From: Dipteris shenzhenensis
Lineage: Eukaryota > Polypodiophyta > Polypodiopsida > Gleicheniales
DNA: 64,000 bases
Assembly (NCBI GenBank): GCA_047967505.1
Contig: CM106540.1
Reading direction: 5' to 3' (one strand)
Shown: positions 56,119 to 64,000 of the stretch, piece by piece
How the letters are laid out: the number at the start of each line of letters is the position of its first letter
Position numbering within the stretch: the first letter of the stretch is position 1
The notes under the pieces: model-generated
Told to the model about the DNA's origin: nothing
What the model saw: only the letters and a program-made list of their open reading frames with translations
The model's database searches: none
Made by a program: the position numbers and the translations under genes

Positions 56119-58558
56119 GATGCAAGGAATCAATCCATATGTCTGCAAAAAACTTAAATCCGTGCACTAACATCCACATAGATGTGTCTTTAAAAAGTAT
56201 TTGCCTTGTAGCTTAGGTGGAGTGTTAACGAATCGAGGTAATGTTGTTGTATTTTGATCCATACCATCTACAATAATGCACATGTACTCATTTGGGTGAG
56301 AAATAGCTTGCTCCTTCCAAAATGCATATTTTATTCTAGAATGTCGAACAAGTCCATGATGAAATTCTCTCTTTCTTTTGTAAGCTTCTTTTTGTTCTAG
56401 AGATGTTGCACTCTCAAGTGCTCGCTTTAGATCATCACAGTTGTTGCACTTTGACATTTTTTGCCTCTTTGGGATTTTAATATGTCCAAAGCTTTTTTTC
56501 CAAAGAGTATACAAAGTATGAAAAGATGCCGGTGCATGCCCTCTTTGCCTCTGTGTTTCTCCAATAGAGTTAAATACTTCTTTTTTGGTCAAACCTATCA
56601 GAAGATGCATTTCTGATAGGTGGGGTTGCGGTAAAGCATTTTCATAAATGTAATCTTTCAAAATTGTTGTTGCCGCAACCGTTGAGGCTCTTGTTTTGGG
56701 CCTTCCTATGTTTCCATGAATGTTAAATTTAACTCCATACTTTGCTTTATTAGCCAAATTCCAATATGTGCCATGTGATAATCCTGTAATAATGCAATAT
56801 GCATTATTGCATATACTTTTCCCATTTATAAGAGGCCTTATTTGATGTCCTGAACTTCGCCTTCTCTTATCATTTACAAGAAAGCAAGACAATCTCGTGA
56901 GTAGGTATTCATTTCTTCTGCTTCCTTTCCTTTGCCAGACATGTTCTCTACAACCCTTGATGTCATGTAAGTTAATGGATCGCATACATGTATGCTTACA
57001 GCATGTAGATCGCATTGCTTTTAGCATAACATCTTCATTCATTACTCTTATTCTCTTTGGTTGCTTTTCTGGATCTGCCTGCACTCGTTGTCTTTTCATG
57101 CATCTGTATGTCCGTTTTTGGACCTTCTGTACATTCTTATTTGGATTTGTGTAGTTCTCCTTGTAAGATTTATTTGTCACGTTGTTTTCATGAGATGTTG
57201 CATCCTTGATCTTATCACTCTGACAGTTAAATACTGAATATTCCTTTGTTGATGTCATCCTTGCTTTTGATACATTCGTCAAACCATTTGTAACATTTAC
57301 AAGTTCACAATCAAAGTCAAACACCGAATAGTCCTTTGTTGATCTCATCCCTACTTTTGATACAATCATAGAACCACTTGTCACAATGGCATTAGAGTGT
57401 CCCGAATGATCTTCAAACTCATCTATTCCTGAGAGAACATCACTCATTGATGCACTTTCTATGGATTTCATAACTCCATAGTCAGTGGTGATAGAGTGTC
57501 CAGAATGATCTTCAAACTCATCTATTCCTGAGAGAACATCGCTCATTGATGCACTTTCTATGGATTTCATAACTCCATAGTCTTGAAACTCCTCTACTCT
57601 AGAGAGAACATCACTCATTATACTATCGTGCATGATTTCCATAATTCCATAGTTACCTGCTTTGACTCCAAGAACTTTATCAGTATCCATGAAGCCATCC
57701 ATGCTTGAAGATATAACACTTTTGACATCTTTGCCCAAGTTCTCAATGTGCATGAACTCATCCACCCCGGATAAGGCATCACTTGTGAAATATTTTTCTT
57801 TCTCGGTACCAATGAACTCATCGACTTCTGATAAGACGTCAGTGCTATAGTTGAGTGCATTGGAATCATCCATCTCTGAAGGAATAGAGCTTGGTACATT
57901 GGCATATTCTTTCAATTCTTTGATGTTGTAGTATACATTATGTTTATCATTAAAAACCACATGCCGAGTCTTTCCAATCTTTAAAAATTGCATGCTCCAT
58001 CTCAAATCCTTACCTACCTCATAGTAGGGACCATCCAATGACATTGAGTTATCATCCATACCATCATCAGTAACTTTTTGAATTCTCATCTGCGCAAATG
58101 TCCAGTGTTCAACTTGTTCAAATCCCAAGACTTGACCTTCTGCTACATACTTATTTGTAAATGATAACATTTGTAAAATATCTCTCACTGTAAAATCCAA
58201 AGATATGCACTTTGTATTCCTGATGACATGTGTTGGATGTCTCATCTCTGTCCCATGCAATAAATGCTTTGTTGGAAGTATTATAGGGCATAACATCTCC
58301 AAGGATTTCCATATCCCCACACTTATGCTTTAGCTCAACATGTGCACTAAGAATCCTTGATACGATAACCGCCACCTTATCTTCGCCAAGTCTTCTAAAG
58401 TGACAAATAGAATTTGGATCACTTTCATGGATTGTAGCAAATGCAACTACTTCTCTTTTGCAACATAAAATCACCTCCATCCTTGGAATAAATTTTGTAG
58501 CCATCTCCTTTGTGAGTTTCCTTTGCAAACAAGCTGTAACAACCATTATAAAGAACAT
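56119..58558 (-). pseudogene. Second DUF7869-like transposase, C-terminally truncated
   Basis: N-terminal frame 58558-58151 includes MATKFIPRMEVILCCKREVV; a shift near 58300 leads into the main frame (717 codons, to 56167). Landmarks: VVFNDKHNVYYNIKELKEYA; about six copies of a D(V/A)LSxVDEF motif, two in a perfect 30-residue tandem; a basic stretch; a cysteine cluster STCCKHTCMRSINLHDIKGC; and EYMCIIVDGMDQNTTTLPRF, the same first-Asp motif as the protein at 4709-8184. A second shift near 56175 leads to MLVHGFKFFADIWIDSLH. At 56118 the gene is cut by Copia-1, losing the LDNCxxEN and GHTHxDID parts. Its relative is at 43850-44420. Confidence 0.75.
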
Positions 58559-58659
58559 TAGTCTCTTCTCAATAATCTCCTTTATTAATGATTTAAAAAT
58601 CCAGAACGTGTTTGAAAATTTAATTAGACACTAACCAATAACAACCGTAAACCAATAAC

Positions 58660-59770
58660 AACCCTAAACCCTAAACCCTAAACCCTAAACCAAAACAACC
58701 CTAAACCCTAACCAATAATAACCCTAAACCCTAACTCCCAAACCCTAAACCCTAAACCCTAAACCCTAACCCCCAAACCCTAAACCCTAAACCCTAACCC
58801 CCAAACCCCAAACCCTACCTCCCAAACCCTAAACCCTAAACCCCAAACCCTAAACCCTAACTTCTAAACCCTACCTCCCAAACCCTAAACCCTAAACCCT
58901 ACCTCCCAAACCCTAAACCCTAACTCCCAAACCCTAAAACCTAAACCCTAAACCCTAAGCCCTTAACCCTAACCCCCAAACCCTAAACCCTAAACCCTAA
59001 CTCCCAAACCCTAAACCCTAAACCCTAAATCCCAAACCCTAAACCCTAAACCCTAAACCCTAACCCTAAACCCTTAACCCTAACCCCCAAACCCTAAACT
59101 CTAAACCCTAACTCCTAAACCCTAAACCCTAAACCCTAAACCCTTAACGCTAACCCCCAAACCCTAAACTCTAAACCCTAACCCCCAAACCCTAAACCCT
59201 AACTCCTAAACCCTAAATCCTAAACCCTAAACCCTAACTCCCAAACCCTAAACCCTAAACCCTAATCCCTAAACCTTAAACTCTAACTCCCAAACCCTAA
59301 ACCCTAACCCCCAAACCCTAAACCCTAAACCCTAAACCCTAAACCCTAAACCCAAAACCCTAAACCCTAACTCCCAAACCCTAAACCCTAAACCCAAAAC
59401 CCTAAACCCCAAACCCTAAACCCTAAACCCCAAACCCTAAACCCCAAACCCTAAACCCTAAACCTTAAACTCTAACTCCCAAACCCTAAACCCTAACCCC
59501 CAAACCCTAAACCCTAAACCCTTACCCCCAAACCCTAAACCCTAAACCCTAACCGCCAAACCCTAAACCCTAAACCCTGAATCCTAGACCCTAAACCCTA
59601 AATCCTAAACCCTAACCCCCAAACCCTAAACCCTAAACCACCAAACTCTAAACCCTAACCCCTAAACCCTAACCCTCAAACCTTGAACCCTAAACCCTAA
59701 ACCCTAAACCCTAACTCACCAAACCCCAAATCCTAAACCCAAACCACGAAATCCTAAACCTTAAATCCTA
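58660..59770. repeat. Interstitial telomere-like array (CCCTAAA)n
   Basis: About 1.1 kb of the plant telomere heptamer in C-rich orientation, with many variant units (CCCTAACTCC, CCCCAAA, CCTACCTCC) and single-base changes. It is flanked on both sides by other sequence. The heterogeneity shows it is an old interstitial array or subtelomeric satellite, not a live telomere. Confidence 0.97.
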
Positions 59771-59844
59771 TGAGTGTTTTCAAGTAATATCATTTATTTA
59801 AGTAATAGTTTTAATTAGAATTCATAAGTAATAGTGGAATTGAT
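59771..59844. other. Short AT-rich junction
   Basis: Unremarkable AT-rich sequence between the two arrays. Confidence 0.5.
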
Positions 59845-60800
59845 AGTTGGGAGGGTGGTAGTGGGAGAAAGGGAGAGTGGGAAAGTGGAGAAAGGGAGTG
59901 TGGGAGGGTGGTAGTGGGAGAAAGGGAGAGTGGGAGAGGGAGTGGGAATGGGGGCGGTGGGGGTGGGGGTGGGAGGATGGGAGTGGGAGTGGGAGAGGGA
60001 GTGGGAATGGGGGAGGTGGGGGTGGGGGTGGGAGAATGGGAGTGGGAGTGGGAGAGGGAGTGGGAATGGGGGAGGTGGGGGTGGGGGTGGGAGAATGGGA
60101 GTGGGAGTGGGAGAGGGAGTGGGAATGGGGAAGGTGGGGGTGGGGTGAGCGTGGGAGGATGGGAGTGAGAGTGGGAGGGGTGGGGAGTGGGAGTGGGAGG
60201 ATGGGAGTGGGAGAGGGAGTGGGAATGGGGGAGGTGGGGGTGGAAGTGGGAGGGGTGAGGTGGGCGGATGGGAGTGGGAATGGGGGAGGTGGGGGTGGAA
60301 GTGGGAGGGGTGGGGTGGGAGGATGGGGGAGGGAGTGGGAGTGGGGGAGGTGGGGGGGGTGGGAAAATGGGAGTGGGAGTGGGAATGGGGGAAGTGGGGG
60401 GGTGGGAAAATGGGAGTGGCAGTGGGAGTGGGAGAGGGAGTGGGAGGGGTGAGGTGGGAGGATAAGGGTGGGAGAATGGGAGTGGGAGTGGGAATGGGGG
60501 GGGAGGGGTGGGGGTGGGAGGATGGGAGTGGGAGTGAGAGGTGTAGGTGGGAGGATGGGAGTGGGTGGGAGAATGGGAGTGGGAGTGGGAGTGGGAATGG
60601 GAGAGGTGGGGGTGGGGTGAGGGTGGGAGTGGGAGGGGTGGGGTGGGGTGGGAGGATGGGAGTGGGAGAGGGAGTGGGAATGGGGAAGATGAAAGAATGG
60701 GCGTGGGCGTGGGAGTGAGAATGGGGGAGGTGGGGAGGGAGTGGGAGTGGGAATGGGGTGGGAGTGGGAATGGGGTGGGAGGATGGGAGTGGGTGGGAGA
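59845..60800. repeat. G-rich minisatellite (GGGAGT / GGGGGT)
   Basis: About 950 bp of strongly strand-biased G-rich repeats with a higher-order unit of about 50-60 bp (GTGGGAGTGGGAGAGGGAGT then GGGAATGGGGGAGGTGGGGG). The long Pro/Ser/His-rich frames on minus are artefacts. The G runs suit G-quadruplexes. Confidence 0.95.
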
Positions 60801-60876
60801 GAGAGAGAAGATAATCTAATAGAGAGGCCAATGGGAGAGGAGATAATGTTATAGAAGGACCAATGAGAGAGAAGCA

Positions 60877-61045
60877 CTTAAAACCCTAGTTTTTCTTATA
60901 TATACTCTCCTTCTCTCATTGTTTCTCTCATTTCAACAAGGAAGAGCAAGAGGAGAAGCAAAAAGAGGAGGAAGAGCAAAAGCAAGCACAAGCAAGCACA
61001 AGCATCGATTTCAACTTTTTTCCAGGTACTTTTTTTAAAATTTGT
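60877..61045 (+). promoter_or_regulatory. Promoter-like segment: telo-box, TATA box, CT-rich leader
   Basis: AAACCCTAG (60881-60889) is followed by TATATATA (about 60897-60904), a CT-rich stretch and CAACAAGG. This order is common in promoters of translation-related plant genes. No convincing coding sequence follows, only the purine array, so a function is unproven. Confidence 0.35.
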
Positions 61046-61119
61046 ATTCTTTGAAATTTTATTATAGAGAGAGAAAAGTGAAGGAAAGATTTTTAGAGAG
61101 AGAATATAAGAGAGAGAGT

Positions 61120-63115
61120 CTTGCTGCCTCGGCAGCAAAAGAGAGAGAGAAAGAGAGAGGGAGAGAGAGGAGAGAAGGGGGGGGAAAGAGAGGGGAGAGA
61201 AAGGGAGGGGGGAGAGAAGGGGGAGGGGGGAAGAGAGGGGAGAGAGGGGGGAAGCCGCGAGGGGGGGGAGAGAGAGAGGGGAGGGGGAGGCCGCTGCCGC
61301 GGCAGCGGAGAGGGGGGAGGGAGGGGAGGGCTGTCGCGACAGCGGAGAGAGGGAGGGAGAGGGAGGAGGGGGAGGGGAGAGAGAGAGGAGGGGGGGGGCT
61401 GCCGCGGCAGCGAGAGAGGAACGGGGGGGGGAGAGAGAGAGGGGGGGGTGCGAGAGAGAGGGGAGGGAGAGACAGAGAGGGGGGGGCCACTGCCGCGGCA
61501 GCGAGAGAGGAGGGAGGGGGGAGAGAGAGAAGGGGGGGCAGCGAGAGAGAGGGGAGGGAGAGAGAGAGAGGGGGGGCCGCTGCCGCTGCCGCAGCAGCGA
61601 GAGAGGGAGGGGGGGAGAGAGAAGGGGGGGCGGCGAGAGAGAGGGGGAGAGGGAGGGGAGGGGAGGGGGAGAGAGAGAAGGGGGGGGCCGCTGCCACTGC
61701 CGTGGCAGCGAGAGAGGGGGAGGGGGGGGAGAGGGAAGGGGGGGGTGGGGGCAGCGAGAGAGAGGGGAGGGAGAGAGAGAGAAGGGGGGGCCGCTGTCGC
61801 TGCCGCGGCAGCGAGAGAGGGGGAGGGGGGGGAGAGGGAAGGGGGGGGCAGGGGCAGCGAGAGAGAGGGGAGGGGGAGAGAGAGAAGGGGGGGCCGCTGT
61901 CGCTGCCGCGGCAGCGAGAGAGGGGGAGGGGGGGAGAGGGAAGGGGGGGGCGGGGGCAGCGAGACAGAGGGGAGGGAGAGAGAGAGAGGGGGGGCCGCTA
62001 CCACTGCCGCGGCAACAAGAGAGGGAGGGGGGGGAGAGAGAGAAGGGGGGGCGGCGAGAGAGAGGGGGGAGAGGGAGGGGAGGCGAGGGGGGAGAGAGAG
62101 GGGGGAGCCGCGGCAGCGAGAGAGGGGGAGGGGGGGAGAGGGAAGAAGGGGCGGAGCAGGGGCAGCAAGAGAGAGGGGAGGGGGAGAGAGAGAAGGGGGG
62201 GACTGCTGCCGCTGCCGCGGCAGCGAGAGAGGCGGAGGGGGAAGAGGGAAGGGGGGGGGTGGGGGCAGCGAGAGAGAGGGGAGGGGGAGAGAGAGAAGGG
62301 GGGGGCTGCTGCCGCTGCCGCGGCAGCGAGAGAGGGGGAGGGGGGGGAGAGGGAAGGGGGGGGCGGGGGCAGCGAGAGAGAGGGGAGGGAGAGAGAGAGA
62401 GGGGGGAGCCGCTGCCACGACAGCGGCAGCGAGAGAGGGAGGGGGGGAGAGAGAGAAGGGGGGGCAGCGAGAGAGAGGGGAGGGAGAGAGAGAGAGGGGG
62501 GAGAGGGAGGGGAGGGGAGGGGAGAGAGAGAGGGGGGAGCCGCTGCCGCGGCAGCGAGAGAGGGGGAGGGGGGGGAGAGGGAAGGGGTGGGGAGAGGGAA
62601 GAGAGAGGGGGGGGCCGCTGCCGAGGCAGTGAGAGAGGAGGGGGGGAGAGAGATAAGGGGGGGCAGTGAGAGAGAGGGGGGGGAGAGGGAGGGGAGGGGA
62701 GGGGAGAGAGAGGGGGGGGGCCGCTGCCGCGGCAGCGAGAGAGGAGGGGAGGGAGAGAGAGAAGGGGGGAGATGCGAGAGCGAGAGAGAGGGGGAGGGAG
62801 AGAGAGAGAGGAGGGGGGGGCCGCTGCCGCGGCAGCGAAAGAGAGGGAGGGGGGGAGAGAGAGAGAGAGAGAGGGGGGAGAGAGAGAGAGAGGGGGGGAG
62901 GCCGCTGCCACGGCAGCGAGAGGGAGAGAGGGGGGAGAGAGAGAGAGGGGAGGGGGGGGAGGTCACGACAAGTGAGAGAGAGAGTGGGGAGTGCAAGTGA
63001 GAGAGAGGGAAAAGGTGAGGAGAAAGGGAGAGAGAGAGGGGAAATGAAGAGGAGGGGAAAAGGTGAGGAGAAAGGGAGAGAGAGAGGGGAAATGAAGAGG
63101 AGGGGAGAGAGTAGA
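61120..63115. repeat. 2-kb purine array punctuated by GC-rich palindromes
   Basis: GAGAG/GGGGG sequence is interrupted about every 100 bp by palindromes of the GCCGCTGCCGCGGCAGCG type, some 18 times (for example near 61688, 61790, 61890, 61993). The palindrome is far more uniform than the surrounding purine sequence. Long frames in all six readings (Arg/Glu/Gly on plus, Pro/Ser/Leu on minus) are artefacts of the repeat. Confidence 0.96.
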
Positions 63116-63177
63116 CTAAGATGAGAGGAAATGTAGACTAGAGCGGAGAGGAAAGAGAGAGAGAGAAGAGTGAGAGA

Positions 63178-63600
63178 GATGAAAATTTAGAGAGGGAGGA
63201 CACGAGAAAGTACGATCGAGATAGAAAATCTTACCAATGAAGAGGAGAAATGAGTGGGCGACGATCGAGACAAGATAAAGGAGCTACGATCAATGAGGCA
63301 TATGAGAGGAGATTGGTATGTGATTTAGTCGAAACTTAAACAAACAAAACTATAAACCTTGGTGTTTGATGAAAATTTGGAGAGGAAGGGCACAAGAGAA
63401 AGTACGATCGAGATAAAAAATCTTACCAATGAGGAGAAAAATTGAGTGGGCGACGATCAAGAAGAGATAAAGGAGAGATGTTTTGATGGAAGAATTTGGG
63501 AGCTACGATCAATGAGGCATATTAGAGGAGATTGGTGTGTGATTTAGTCGAAACTTAAACAAACAAAACTATAAACCTTGGTGTTTGAAAAGAGAAACGT
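63178..63600. repeat. Tandem duplication of about 190 bp
   Basis: The unit starting GATGAAAATTTAGAGAGG at 63178 recurs at 63368 (GATGAAAATTTGGAGAGG), with an insertion of about 30 bp in the second copy; a third copy begins near 63581 (TGGTGTTTGA). Confidence 0.9.
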
Positions 63601-63639
63601 GTGGAAACTAGAATTTCAAATTTCCCACCTTTTTTTAAA

Positions 63640-63800
63640 CTATGAATCCTTGTGTTTGAAAAGATAAACGTGTGAAAACTTGAAAATTGTGATAAAAGAC
63701 AACCTTGTGTTTCAAAAGACAAACGCGTGGATGTGAAAATTGTGATAAAAGACAACCTTGTGTTTCAAAAGACAAACGCGTGGATGTGAAAAGACAAATG
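63640..63800. repeat. 53-bp tandem repeat
   Basis: GTGATAAAAGACAACC starts at 63689 and 63742, 53 bp apart, with a more diverged copy before it. The remainder to 64000 is AT-rich without a gene. Confidence 0.85.
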
Positions 63801-64000
63801 TATGCTAAAAGCAAAACTTGTAGAAACTTGAATTTTAAATTTTTCTTTGTTTTTGAATTTAAAATGAGTTTCACTTTCATTTTTAATTTACTAGTTTAAT
63901 TTAGACTATAATGCATTTTGTTTTGGAATATAAAAAGTATAATTTTAATTTTATTACATTTTAAATTAAAATTTTAAAAGTAGTTTAACTTACATTCGTT

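Noticed and set aside
58660-59770. A true chromosome end
   Set aside because: The array is heterogeneous and is followed by more than 4 kb of other sequence.
59815-60877. Proline-rich frames of 338 and 351 codons on minus
   Set aside because: They translate the G-rich minisatellite and overlap each other in different frames; no start context or other coding signal.
61042-63124. Very long Arg/Glu/Gly and Pro/Ser/Leu reading frames on both strands
   Set aside because: They are translations of the purine array with its palindromes; all frames are open because the sequence lacks A/T-rich stop codons.

Overview
This window looks like a transposon-rich plant nuclear genome, probably a land plant; nothing in it fixes the species. 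The evidence is a 1.1 kb array of the plant telomere heptamer CCCTAAA, several Ty1/copia families primed from initiator tRNA-Met (TGGTATCAGAGC next to LTRs), CACTA- and MULE-like insertions, and stop codons that mostly sit at CHG sites. I found only one gene that appears intact: an intronless secreted FAD-linked oxidase of fungal style (41089-42882, minus). Almost everything else is mobile DNA, nested insertions, captured gene fragments and satellites.

Layout. 1-8.7 kb is a composite element. It has a broken minus-strand ORF set (161-1006), two arrays of a palindromic unit (1083-2395 and 3884-4664), a captured F-box fragment with a 105-bp minisatellite, and a long plus-strand gene (4709-8184) for a putative RNase H-fold transposase of the family I recall as DUF7869, with a Tnp1/En-Spm-like N-terminal segment. 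A 247-bp MITE with an 8-bp target duplication sits inside that gene. 8.8-14.9 kb holds a Copia-1 fragment and the minus copy of an unclassified coiled-coil element ('E'), itself hit by a MULE-like insertion. 14.4-18.9 kb and 23.0-35.2 kb are segmental copies of one block: E end, cysteine-rich zinc-finger fragment, Copia-1 LTR and pol. The second copy was later split by a Copia-2 element (26783-33050). Between them lie a gag fragment with an LTR, a GA microsatellite and an unrecognised coding relic.

35.2-43 kb contains an isolated LTR plus primer-binding site, a CACTA-like element inside a decayed duplication, and the FAD oxidase. 43.8-50.4 kb holds a relic of a second transposase, a partial and a complete gag-only retrotransposon (the complete one inside a MITE), and another MITE. 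50.9-56.1 kb is the plus copy of E followed by Copia-1. 56.1-58.6 kb is a truncated second transposase of the same family as the first. 58.6-64 kb is repetitive DNA: interstitial telomere-like array, G-rich minisatellite, a 2-kb purine-rich array punctuated about every 100 bp by GC-rich palindromes, and short tandem duplications.

The most interesting signals are: the DUF7869-like transposase with its palindromic arrays; a MITE superfamily (five copies, four with exact 8-bp target duplications) whose subterminal regions carry CACGTG boxes; the Copia-2 insertion, which has a correct 5-bp target duplication but an extra partial unit; and the concentration of inactivating changes at CHG sites. 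All family names come from reading translations and motifs by eye; no database search was run.
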